This document shows positions 45,390 through 56,291 of a stretch of DNA of 64,000 bases, piece after piece; the first letter of the stretch is position 1, and every line of letters begins with the position of its first letter. The DNA lies in contig CM061067.1 of assembly GCA_030762895.1 (NCBI GenBank), positions 107,417,888 through 107,481,887 on the forward strand, in the 5' to 3' direction. Under the pieces are notes generated by a model. The model was not told the DNA's origin. It saw only the letters and a program-made list of their open reading frames with translations, and searched no databases. The position numbers and the translations under genes were made by a program. This DNA is from Sophora flavescens. Lineage: Eukaryota > Streptophyta > Magnoliopsida > Fabales > Fabaceae.

Positions 45390-45658
45390 GGGCCTATTTG
45401 GTTTACATTTTCCATTCTTTTTTTCATTTCCTAAATTTAGAAATAATTACAAAAAAAATAGTTATAAAAACGTCACACTGTTTTCATTCTATTTTATGTT
45501 TACAAAGATTTGTACATCAAACAATGAAAAGAAAAAAAAAATTGTTTTCAGTATTTCCTGTATAAATATTTGGGACATTTTTATAACTATTTTCATTGTA
45601 ATTATTTCTAAATTTAGCAAATGAAAATAAGAAATGAAATTGCAAACCAAACGAATCC
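45390..45658. mobile_element. Tourist/PIF-Harbinger-like MITE
   Basis: A 269-bp fold-back begins GGGCCTATTTGGTTT and ends AAACCAAACGAATCC, flanked by TAA (45387-45389 and 45659-45661), the target duplication expected for this group. The arms pair far inward ('ctaaatttagaaataatta' near 45432 against its complement near 45600), leaving a loop around 45490-45560. No coding capacity. Confidence 0.85.
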
Positions 45659-45703
45659 TAAGCATTTTACTTTTCAAATATTAAATACACAAATTCCCTA
45701 CCA

Positions 45704-47023
45704 TTCGAAGTAGGGAACAGTGTCGTCCTCTATCTCCTCCAAATAAGACAAATATTTTTCACAATATTGTCTTATTTCAGACTGGGAAAATGAAGAAAAG
45801 AACCATTTTCTTTTTTCTTCATATTTAGGTTTTAAAAAATCTTTTTGAATTTTTTGTTTATCCACAATAAATTTTGTAAGAACAATAATTTGATTGAATG
45901 CTTGATTTATTTCAGACAGAGTCGGAGACTCTCTCTGAATTTCATCATTCTAAATATTAGGTTGAACATTTGGAGGTGTTGCAACCCTATAATCAGGTTG
46001 AGGTATAGTAGGATGATCTCTCACTCCTACTAATCTTAAAGAATGGAACGAATCCATTGATCTTCGCGAATTGTTTGAATTAGTCTGTCTAGATCCCTCA
46101 GGACAAGTCCTAAAAGATCTTGTTGAATTGCTTCTATTAAAAGGAGCAAAACTAATTGAAACATTTCCTGAAGAATATTCAATGGGAACACTCATTACAG
46201 AAGGTTCTGGCTCCTCAGGAGGCAGAATTTCCTGTAGATTCCATTCTAAATTTCTCGAGACTTCATTATGATTTAGTCTTCGAGGAGTCACATCATTTGA
46301 CTTATTTAAATTTACTTGCAAAAGCAAAGTATCTTCTCTGGAAGATATGTTTAATGCTTTTGGCGAAATATTAGTTCTCATGGCTTTATAATATATTTTA
46401 TATATTACAGCCATAGGATAGGAATTGGGGTTCCAAATTCCTTCCTTTATTTTAATATCCAATTTTATATTATGTTTGTTTTTACCAAGACTTTCCAAAG
46501 ACATGGTATAGTTTGGAAAATTATTGAAAAAAGTAGGACCATCATGAAGATTGGTCTCAATTATTGATAAAATCTGATCCTCGAACTTTGCAGGTCGAGT
46601 ATCTCTTAAACATACACACACAGGTGTATCTATGCCTAATCTATGCAAAGGATTTATTGCAACTTGTATTAAACCAATATGCAAAAACTTATATTTTTGT
46701 TTATGTTCTTTCAACATAGACAAATTCAAGAGATTTAAAGATTCTTGAGTTTTGTCTACCTTGATAGTATATTCAGCAGTTTTGATGATAAAATCAGATT
46801 TGAATTTATCAAGTAATTTTGTCTTATATATCTCAGAAACATTTAATGGAGGGATACTCCAATTATTGAGTTTCTGCTCTATATCTTGCAAAATTATTTG
46901 TTGTTCATTTATTAAAGAAGAATTTTGATTTTCATTTTTAAAATGATTTGAAGAACTTGTTTCACCAATTTCTTCAATTTTCTCTTTACCCTTTCGGGAA
47001 ATCATCTTTAAGAGGCTAGACAT
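45704..47023 (-). pseudogene. Caulimovirid movement protein region
   Basis: ATG at 47023 opens 357 codons with a 3A/30K-type viral movement protein core: ISPKALNI and the conserved stretch INPLHRLGIDTPVCVCLRD at about residues 120-140. Movement proteins let virus pass through plasmodesmata. TAG at 45950-45952 closes the frame, but the same frame stays open behind it to 45704 with a charged helical tail, so the stop appears secondary. In caulimovirids of this kind the movement protein begins a longer polyprotein; here the rest is lost by rearrangement. Confidence 0.8.
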
Positions 47024-47211
47024 GATAACCTAACCTAAAAGCTCTAGTACCTATGACAGTGACATGATTTTGACCTTACCAACACCGGGAACACCAGGCT
47101 TACCAACGGATTTACTACCTACCTCAGGCTTTACTACCGGGAACACCCTTCAGGCTTACCAACGCTGCAAGAAAGGACAACTCAAATACTGTATAAGTAC
47201 CAGAACCCTTA

Positions 47212-47224
47212 GGCTCTGATACCA
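47212..47224 (-). other. Viral primer binding site (tRNA-Met)
   Basis: The minus strand reads TGGTATCAGAGCC, 13 bases complementary to the 3' end of plant initiator tRNA-Met. Caulimovirid genomes are numbered from this site. It is followed by about 190 bp of leader with repeated 'cttaccaacg' phrases before the movement-protein ATG. It is joined directly to a coat-protein fragment. Confidence 0.85.
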
Positions 47225-48787
47225 TATCATAAAGAAGAATTTTTGAAATTTGATCTTTAATTTCATCATCCATTTTTAATTCTTTAATCTTTTGTTTGAC
47301 TTTACATTCTCTTGCCATATGACCAACACGACCACACTTATAGCAAGTTATATTTTTCTTAAAATCTTTATTATAGGGTTTTTATAAGATTTTCTCTGTG
47401 TTTTCCTATAAGGTTTTATTTCTTTTTCCTTTTTATTATATTTTTTATAATTTCTAAGTTTTTTAGGGAATTTCTGCGTATTAACTCTTCTTTGTTTAGA
47501 AGGAGGAGTTAATTTCTCATAACCAAATTGTTCACAGAAATTTCCTAATTCTTTACTGTTGGTTCTACTTTCAAATTTTGCTTGTCTATGCAATTTTATA
47601 TCAGTGCAAAATTGTAAACCAGTTTTATTTATTATGGATATTAACCTTCCATAGGTTAATTCCTCTAAAGGAGTTCCAGGGTACTCCATTTTTATTTGTG
47701 TTCGAACTTTTGTAGCAAAGTTTTTGGGAAGACCTGATATGAATCTGTCTTTCCAATAAGCTTCTCTACAATCGGTGCGTGTATAGATTTTTGTTAAAAA
47801 ATTATCTTTATACCATCTAAACTCTCCAAGAGTTGGATAGTATAAATTATTTAATATCTCCAGGGACCTATCAGCGAAAGTATTGGTATCACCAATAAAT
47901 GCTTGAGATATTCCAAAAATTAAGTTTCAACTTGTTGATCTACAGGGTATTCAACAGGTTGACCATTTTCCATTCTAGTTTCAGTTTTAATTGAAGAGAA
48001 AACAACATTTCTCTCATGTTCTTTTAAATTATTATCCCACCATCCTTTTAGGCTTCCAGTGAAACCATGAACAAGGATTTTAACAGTACTTAGGGCATTA
48101 TTTCCTTTTGCCCTATAAGCTGTAGCTGCCATGGACATTTCTTCTAATTTTCTCATAATTTGATGTTCTGAAAAACCATCAATATTCCATTCAACTATAC
48201 CTTCACCAGTATATTGAGAGGCATAGTCTGTTGTATTATCTTCAAATTGAATATCAGGCAGAGTAGGCCTATGATAATAATTTCTTGATGCAGGAAAAGA
48301 TTTTGAAGTATTTTTTATTTTTTGAACGACATCAATATCAGAATCTTGAAATTGTTTTTCAAGTTCTAATACATCTTCATTCTTAATTACATTTAATTTT
48401 GAAGAAGATATTTTCAATGAGGCTAATTGTTTATTAATCTCATCTAATAAAGTATTATTAGATTCATTTCCAATTTTAAGTTCTTTTATTTCAGAATCAG
48501 ACAATTTATATGGAGTAACGAAAGGTTTATTTAATTTTGAACTTGATTTTGAAGATTCTGTTTTGACAGGTGTATCAAACTCATCGCAACTTGATACAAA
48601 ATCTGATTAGTATAATTTAGCTGATGTTGAATATTTTTAATGTCATATCTTGTCGGATTTTGAACAGATAAAGTTTTATCATCTTCTTTCATTGATTTGA
48701 AAGGAGAAGCAGTAATTTCGATGTTATCAACATTTGGAATTGTAATTTCTTCCAAAGGTGGAATAACTGAAATTACTTCTTTACCCT
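47225..48787 (-). pseudogene. Caulimovirid coat protein region, copy B
   Basis: Coding pieces at 48755-48531, 48504-47920 and 47689-47348 belong to one capsid-type protein. A conserved helical core (WWDNNLKEHERN...; YWKDRFISGLPKNF) is followed by a Lys-rich stretch and a CCHC zinc finger CYKCGRVGHMAREC (47311-47345), all typical of caulimovirid coat proteins. The frame is broken between 48531 and 48504, near 47919, and near 47347. The coding sequence stops abruptly at the junction with the primer site (47224). Confidence 0.8.
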
Positions 48788-49605
48788 AAAAGGATTGTGG
48801 GATAATAATTTAAAAGAACATGAGAGAAATGCTGTTTTCTCTTCAATTAAAACTGAAACTAGAATGGAAAATGGTCAACCTGTTGAATACCCTGTAGATC
48901 AACAAGTTGAAACTTTAATTTTCGGAATATCTCAAGCATTTATTGGTGATACCAACACTTTCCCTGATAGGTCCCTGGAGATATTAAATAATTTATACTG
49001 TCCAACTCTTGGAGAGTTTAGATGGTATAAAGATAATTTTTTAACAAAAACCTATACACGCACCGATTGTAGAGAAGCTTATTGGAAAGACAGATTCATA
49101 TCGTAGTCTTCCCAAAAACTTTGCTACAAAAGTTCGAACACAAATAAAAATGGAGTACCTGGAACTCCTTTAGAGGAATTAACCTATGGAAGGTTAATAT
49201 CCATATTAAATAAAACTGGTTTACAATTTTGCACTGATATAAAAATGCACAGACAAGCAAAATTTGAAAGTAGAACCAACAGTAAATAATTAGGAAATTT
49301 CTATGAACAATTTGGTTATGAGAAATTAACTCCTCCTTCTAAACAAAGAAGAGTTAATACGCAGAAATTCCCTAAAAAACTTAGAAATTATAAAAATATA
49401 ATAAAAAGGAAAAAGAAATAAAACCTTATAGGAAAATACAGAGAAAATCTTATAAAAAACCCTATAATAAAGATTATAAGAAAAATATAACTTGCTATAA
49501 GTGTGGTCGTGTTGGTCATATGGCAAGAGAATGTAAAGTTAAACAAAAGATTAAAGAATTAAAAATGGATGATGAAATTAAAGATCAAATTTCAAAAATT
49601 CTTCA
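48788..49605 (+). pseudogene. Caulimovirid coat protein fragment, inverted copy C
   Basis: An inverted near-copy of 47223-48052, starting in the capsid core (48795-49106) and ending just after the zinc finger CYKCGRVGHMARECK (49493-49537). It has frame breaks near 49106 and 49285 (TAA) and lacks the N-terminus. At 49605 it runs tail-to-tail into the end of ORF2 copy D. Confidence 0.8.
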
Positions 49606-50864
49606 AAGAATCCTGCATCTGGGTCATTATTTTCCAGATAAGGATTATAGACAATATCTTCTTCTTCAGGAAGGGGATCCTCTGGTTCTTCATCAGATCC
49701 TACTGTTGAAATTGCTTCCAACAATTTTTTCTTCAACTCCGAAGGAGAGGATGCATCAAATGTTAATGAATATGGGCTTGCTGGTTGCGATATTACTGAA
49801 GAGGCTGTACCAACCATACCCTTATCTTTGTTCCTTGCTGGAGAATTTGTTAGGGTGATGGACTGAGGAAGTCTCCTCTTTTGAAGTCCATGCTTCTTCC
49901 AAGTTTCAAATTTGGAAATAACAAATTCTTCATTAAATTTCCTCCACCAAGATACAATGACAGAGGAACAAATATTCTTTGGGAAGGGCTCAGGGTAGTG
50001 CTGATGAATATCATAGCTGAAACGAAGTAACCATGATATTCCAAATTGTGCACAAAAATGTAGCAATTTTACATGATCCTGAATTTTAGGAGTTAGAGTT
50101 TTGAACTCTAAATATTTTGCATAGATAGCATTTGGGAAAATTTCAGCTGATAAACCAAATGCTACAAACCATTCCATAAACCATGAAGGGTAAATGGATT
50201 GATTGCTAACTATAATGAAGTACCAGGAATGTTTTTGATTAGGAATATATAAAATATTTTCCCAAGCATGCTGGTAATCAAAATAGTCATATATTGGTGG
50301 GTCAAATACCCTAGAAAATCTTTTGCCTTTTAAAGGATGTTGACCCCAATCAGACATTAAAATTTTGCACTGGGAATAAGCCACTATTCCCTTAGCATTT
50401 TCATTTTCATTCTCAGTTATTTCAATAGATCCGGAATCTATTAAAATAAGCTGATAAAATTTTAAATTTTTCTTGGATCCACCAGAGTTGATCCAACCCA
50501 ATCCTTCTGGAATATATTTTGAATATATATTCCATGGTTCAGAAACACTTTTGGATGCGTCACCCATTTCGGGCTCCAGAAGCAGTAACTGTTGGCATTT
50601 TGGTTTGTATTTGTGTTGAAGGGGTTCTCTTTCGAGAAGTTGGGTATTTTGAGGAGGTTTTGGTAGTGTATTTTGAGGTTTACCCAAAGGGGTAAATCTA
50701 TTGGTTATTTCAAGTGAGGTATTTTGTGTGGGCTGGGCCGGAATTGGTGTTTTTGCTATTTGGGTTGCACTGGGTGCAAAAGAATCCAAGGTTAATGGTT
50801 TTGATTTTGAAGAGGAAGGGGATGCCCCGCCTCGTGTAGACCCTCCTTGGGCCCTGTTCGCCAT
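49578..50864 (-). pseudogene. Caulimovirid ORF2, copy D (function unknown)
   Basis: 428 codons from ATG at 50864. Ser/Thr/Pro-rich N-terminus (about 90 residues), a globular middle with many aromatics (PSWFMEWFVAFG, FGISWLLRFSYDIHQHYP), then an acidic C-terminus. The ATG overlaps the stop of the RT polyprotein by one base (TAATG), which suggests translation by termination-reinitiation. The last nine codons are not viral ORF2 but antisense coat-protein sequence, because the inversion breakpoint lies within the final codons. Compared with copy E the frame is otherwise intact. I do not know its role. Confidence 0.7.
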
Positions 50865-53017
50865 TATTTTATAGAAACCTGCAAAAATTCCCTGGTTAAA
50901 TAATCAGGGATAAAATTATTTTCACCTTTTAAAAATTCTATTTCAAAATCAAAGCAACTCAAAAGACTTTGCCATATGGAAAATATATGTTTAGAAACTA
51001 GATTTTTAACATCTTTTTCTAAAACATCTTTGGCAGCTTTGCAATCTATACGTAATAAAAACTTTTTATTAAATAAATCATCTTGAAATTTTGTAATACA
51101 TAGTACTATAGATAAAATCTCTTTTTTAATAGTACTATATTTTTCTTGTGAAGAGATCCAAAGACCAGAGTGATATCTGACAATCTGCTCACCTGTTGAC
51201 TCGGGAGGATCTCAGAGCAGGATGCCACCATATCCTTTTTCTGATGCATCAGTCTGAACAATAAGACGTGCATCGGGATGAGGAATACCAAGACACGGCA
51301 GAGACTTGACTTCCCTCTTAATATCAGCCACTAATTCAGACAACTCACTAGACCAAGGTTTAGGGTTCTTAGTCTTTCTAAGTCTAGAATAAAGGGGCTT
51401 ACATTTTATTCTAATATTTGGAATGAATTCTGACACATAATTCAAACAACCCAAAAATCTTTGAAGTTGTGTTTTATCCTTTAATTCATTTGGAAAATTA
51501 TCAGCAAAAGCAATACTTCTACTGATAGGAGTTATTGTGCCTTGAAATATTTCATTGCCCCAAAATCTCATTTTTGTTAAACAAAGTTTTGTCTTTTTGG
51601 CAGACAAAGCCATTCCATTTCTTTTTATGGTTTCTTTGAAAATATGCAAATGTTTAAAATGTTGTTCTAATGAATTGGAAAATATTAAAATGTCATCGAT
51701 GTATATTAAAGCAAACTCAGAATGAGGCTTTAATATTTCATCCATTATAGTTTGAAATTCTGATGGTGCATTTTTTAATCCTAAAGGCATTACATTCCAT
51801 TCGTAATGTCCCAGAGGAACAGTAAAAGCAGTTTTATATTTATCTTCTTCTTTTAATGCTATTTGATAATAACTTGATTTCAAATCAAATTTTGAAAAGA
51901 TAACTGCATTGTGCAGTCTTTTGATGAGATCTTTTTTATTGGGAACATGATAGCGAATCCACTGTAATGCTTTATTTAATGGTTTATAATTTATAACCAT
52001 TCTAGGTTCGCCACGCTCGATTTCTGAATTATTATTTACATAAAAGGCAGTGCAACTCCAAGGGGATTTGCTTGGCCTAATCAATTTTTTATTTAAAAGA
52101 TCTTGTATATCCTTTTTGCAAAATTCCAATGTCTCACTATTCATTTGAATAGGTCGAGCTTTAGTTGGTATGTTTCTTTCATCGAAGTCTTTTTCATACG
52201 GTAAAGAAACAGTATGAATTTTCCTATTCCAAAAAGCATTTGGAATAATAGAGCAGACTTCTGTTTCAAATTCTTTTTGTAAAGCAATTACCTTTTCCTT
52301 AATCAAAGGATCTTGTAATTGTTTTTCAATTTTTTGATAAAGTATTTCTTTTTGAAGAAAACCAATTTGATTTTGTTTTCCCTTAATTATGGAAAGGAAA
52401 ATTGTTTCTTCAAGAGTGCCATTTATGTTATTTAATTCTTTTGATTTTACAGGATTTAGGAATTCGAAAAGAATTTCTTGGTTATTTCTTTTTGTTGTAA
52501 TTCCTTCATCAGAAACTCCAAAGGGATATAACTGAGTTATAAAAGGAGTTCCTAAAATTATTTGTTCTGACATATCTTTTACAAGTAAAAAGGAGGTTTT
52601 AAAACAAACTCCATTATTGCAAATACTTGCTTCTTCTAATTTATATTTTACTTGAAGCTTTTCATTATTTGCAGTGTATAATTTTTGAATAGTTTTCTTA
52701 TAATACTGAGTAGGAATCAGACCTTCTTGAACACAATTTAGGTCTGCTCCTGAATCTATTAAAGCAATGAATGGTTTGTGAAAGGAACTGTTAATTTTTA
52801 AATTAACTTTCACATGCCATTTTTGCTGTAATGTTTTGATTCTTAGGAAGAAGTTAGTTGCTAAATTAGTTTCTTCACTAAACTCAGGTTGATCATTTTG
52901 AAAACTTTGAGAAGAGGATGAGGCAGAAAGAGTTCCTTGTCCCTTCCCGGGGGTTTTTGAAAAATTTTGCTCCAAAATTTTATATTTATGTTTTAAATCT
53001 GTAATTTCATATTTCAA
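50865..53017 (-). pseudogene. Caulimovirid protease-RT-RNase H, copy D
   Basis: Open from 53017 to 51212. Aspartic protease with active site LIDSGADLNCV at about residue 90; RT from about residue 230 with WSCTAFYV, GEPRMVINYKPLN, FSKFDLKSSYYQ and the catalytic box IYIDDILIF; start of RNase H at QTDASEKGYGG. Small indels near 51212-51190 break the frame; RNase H coding then continues in frame to TAA at 50866-50864. RT catalytic residues are present. A sister copy has FDLKSGYYQ and WIRYPVPN where this has S and H, so this copy also carries unusual residues. Confidence 0.9.
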
Positions 53018-53106
53018 GGTTTTAATTTCTTTATATAAAAAAGAAAGACTTAAAGGTTCCTGATTAAAAGAGGATTCTGAAACATTTTGAGGATTCAGAA
53101 TTTCTT

Positions 53107-53497
53107 TTAAAGAATACCCTTTAAATTTTTTTTCTCAACTTCTTGAGATTCTAATTCTTTATATCTTTCTAGCATAGCTAGTTTAACTTGTGGGTCATCG
53201 ACTTGACTAATCAAGTCAAGAAGAACACGGGCTTCTTTTGAGATAACATTAATTGTAAATTTACAATCACAATTATCCCCTAGACATCCACAACTTAAAC
53301 AGCCTTCATCAGAATCAGAAGATGTTTCTTGATTCTGATATATAACATCTGAATCATCAGAGGATGATTCTTCTGATGAATTAGTATCATAAAGAAGAAT
53401 TTTTGAAATTTGATCTTTAATTTCATCATCCATTTTTAATTCTTTAATCTTTTGTTTAACTTTACATTCTCTTGCCATATGACCAACATGACCACAG
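53107..53497 (-). pseudogene. Coat protein C-terminus (zinc finger, acidic tail), copy D
   Basis: It begins inside the zinc finger (cut at 53497, with HMARECK retained), then an acidic Ser/Asp/Glu-rich stretch and a Cys cluster CLSCGCLGDNCDC. It leads toward the protease region with only a small frame break between 53107 and 53017. The upstream flank (53498-53624) is viral leader/promoter sequence of another copy, so the join is a recombination point. Confidence 0.75.
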
Positions 53498-53624
53498 AAC
53501 GGCCACTGCGGATCATTTCACAGAAAGATGTTAGAGAAAACATAGTAAATAGGTGAAGAAACAAAGATATCAGAGTATTTAAAATAAGTTTGATAATAGC
53601 AGAATATTTACTTTTCACTATATG
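53498..53624 (-). other. Piece of viral intergenic/leader region
   Basis: Continuous with 59145-59640 once element F is removed (target duplication ATATG). It belongs to the non-coding region after ORF2 of copy E and has no ORF of interest. Confidence 0.6.
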
Positions 53625-54854
53625 TGACCGCGCTGTCGCCACGCGCCAAAAAGAACGAGCGATTATGAAAATAATGCAGTATAGAGCGACAACTCGGATC
53701 GTCTCTCAAGGACTCTTTAGGTGTTGTTATTATTAACAGAAAAAGTTAGAAATGGGGGGTTTTGGATTGAAACTAAAATAAAGAAAACAAAACAGAACAA
53801 AGAAAGAAAACAGAGCCGTAAAACAGATTAACAATAAACTAAAGCGATTAACCTACTGCTTTTGGTTTCCCAACTATCATTGGTTCATGCAAATTCCTAG
53901 CCCTAAGCAGATTCTAATCCCCTCCCGGTTGTAGCAACAATTAACAAACGAAACCGCTACTACGGATATATGTTCCTATTCCCGAATTAAACAAACGGGG
54001 TTAAGCTCTCATGAACTAAACGAACATGAATGAACACACGCGAATTAAACAAACGCGATTAAGTATAGGAACATAACATCACCGGAACGAATCAATACAA
54101 TACTATACATTCCTGAATTAAACAAACAGAAATGCATAACATAGTATTGAAAAGAGAAAAGGAAATGAAAACAGGAAATACAAGAACCTCAAGTATGGAT
54201 AGAAACCAATTACAGTAGATTAATCAAGGAGACTAGTTCTCCATTACAAAAGTAAAACAACTATCTAAACTAAAAGAAAACAAGAGAATAAAAACCAGCT
54301 CAGAAACTAGCCAAAACTGACTAGCCACTGGCCTCCCCATTCTCAGTTCTGCCTAAGACTACTTATATACACGTTTCTGGAATCCAAGTCCTCGCGAGGC
54401 GAATTATGCGAAAGGTCTGCAACTCTTGGTCTTCTCGCGAGGCGAGCATATCTTCGCGAGGCGAACTCTTCAAATTCCCAACTGTAACGCCCATGACCTT
54501 CAACACGGGTAAACCGTGATGCTCTCTGACTTCCAGGTACTCGCGAGGCGAGTCCTCCTTCGCGGGCGAGACAGAAGTTTTGCAATTTTCAGAACAGTCA
54601 CCTTCTAGTTCGCGGGCGAAACAGCCTTCTCATGGGCGAGAAACTCCAGAATATTCCTTTTTATTAACCTGAAAATAGAAAATAAAAGTAAATACTTTAT
54701 TCACTCTAAATCAACTAAATTAACTTAAAAACACTTTACAGACTCAAAATACTACTTAAGGACAATCAAGTCTAATTGGGGTGAAAATGATATAAAATTA
54801 GCACAAAGCCAAGGTCTTTACTAGTTAATAAACCAGTCAAACAGAGGCTCATCA
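53625..54854 (-). repeat. 3' LTR of element F
   Basis: On the minus strand it runs TGATGAGCCTCTG... to ...GCGCGGTCA. Differences from the other LTR, about ten, are clustered at 54470-54660 within the CGCGAGGCGA motif array. The TATA box is the complement of 'cttatatacac' (54362-54372). Confidence 0.95.
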
Positions 54855-56291
54855 AAATACCCCAAACTTAAACTTTGCTTGTCCCCAAGCAAACTAAAAC
54901 TTAAAAACTTAAAAAGACTCAAGACCTGGCAAAACATGGCAAGCTTAAGAATTCAATCAACTTTACACAGATTTCAAGCAATTTAACAAAACAATGTTTC
55001 TTTCAATGTTCCCCCCTTTCAAACAAAGTAATCCCCACATGCATTTATTCTAAACAATTGAGAAATTCATCATTCAAACAATCATCAATCTAAGCAGGGG
55101 ATCTAAGTTACACACAAAAGGGAGATCACCAAATCCAAACAACTGCCTTCCTCACAAGGGAAATTTGTGTTCACTCAATCGCTCAGTTTTTGTCAGGTTA
55201 TCAACAATTCACTCAATTTCACTTTTCAAAAGCACTTCCCATAAATTTGATTTTCATCTCCTAATGGTTCCCACAGAAAACATGCAAGCAACATCAAAAG
55301 GTCTTTTATGGGTTGTAATGGGGCCTGGCTAATGGTAGGATATACAAAGGAACTAGGCTGAAGACCCTAGGAACTAAGAGAGCATGAACATTATTTACAC
55401 TTTGAAATTCAACTCAAGTTCCTTTCTTTGTTTTATTATTTTTTTTTTTTTACACTTCTGGGTGGCTACAGCCTTTTTATTTCTTTTTGGCATTTTTGCA
55501 CTTTTAAATTTTTTTCTCTTTTTTTTTCTATTTTTTATTTTTTTTTCACATTTTTTTTTTGGATAAATTTTTTTCTCAATCCCAATCAACATGTTACACT
55601 TTGCAGCCACCCCAAACTTAGTTTCTTGCACCCATTCTAAGATTCCTTGCTCTCCTAATCCTAAGATCGGGTTAACATGGTTTTCCAGATTTTTGGGCTT
55701 ATAACATTAGGTTATCAAGAATTAATCAGGCTAACAGGCTCAAAAGGGCTAACTAGGGAACATGCATTAGGAATTGGTTATTTTAGGCCAAGTAGCTATT
55801 TACAAAGAACATGCCTAAATCATTTGAAACAAACACATAATCATGCAAACCAAAAAGAGATTCAAGCAAATTCAGGGAAGTGCAACTTGAAAATGATTTT
55901 CACACAGTTTAAAACATGTTGGAGGCTCAAAACCTCACCTGGACATTTTATTTTATTTTTTGCAAATTGTTTGACAGAGATTCTATCCCTAGTGTGTGCT
56001 TCCTATCACCCCAAACTTATCATAAATCATGTCATCATAACAAAATCTCAAAGTTCAGTTTTTAATCACATGGGGATCATTTTTCAAAGATTTTTCAAGT
56101 CCTAGGGGGAAAACAATCAACACTATCATGCAATCAATCTATGCAAAATCAATAAAATCCATCAAACTTGCCCATACCAGACTCAACACAACTCCTGAGC
56201 TTCTCAAATTATTCAGGAGCTTTATTGGAAACAAAACAGAAATAAAGCAAAGAAAAAAAAAGAAAATTAAAAGAGCAAGGTAAAGAAAAAC
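54855..56291 (-). other. Non-coding 3' region of element F
   Basis: 1.4 kb between the ORF stop and the 3' LTR, with a T-rich zone (55430-55575) and three 'ccccaaactta' phrases (54870, 55609, 56010). The ORF at 55677-56105 on the plus strand has no family resemblance. The complement next to the LTR, 'aagtttggggtatttt', is the likely polypurine tract substitute, as in Athila/Tat-type elements. Confidence 0.6.

Larger units (their letters stand above)
45662..53497 (-). mobile_element. Endogenous caulimovirid, rearranged cluster (segments A-D)
   Basis: Pieces of one pararetrovirus type, in order from the right on the minus strand: D, zinc-finger end of coat protein, protease, RT, RNase H, ORF2 (53497-49606); C, a coat-protein piece in plus orientation (48788-49605); B, coat-protein piece on the minus strand (48787-47225); A, primer site, leader and movement protein (47224-45704). 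C and B form an inverted repeat. Every coding piece carries stops or frame breaks. The separate ORF2 behind a polyprotein resembles the florendovirus layout, but genus is unresolved. Confidence 0.85.

Noticed and set aside
49520..49858. 112-codon plus ORF joining a zinc finger to a Leu-rich tail as a novel fusion protein
   Set aside because: The tail is the antisense of ORF2 copy D; the frame is a by-product of the inversion join. The same holds for 59589-59909.
55384..56105. ORFs of 60-142 codons in the 3' region of element F
   Set aside because: The first ones reflect poly-T and poly-A. The 142-codon ORF is on the strand opposite to the element and has no recognised motif.
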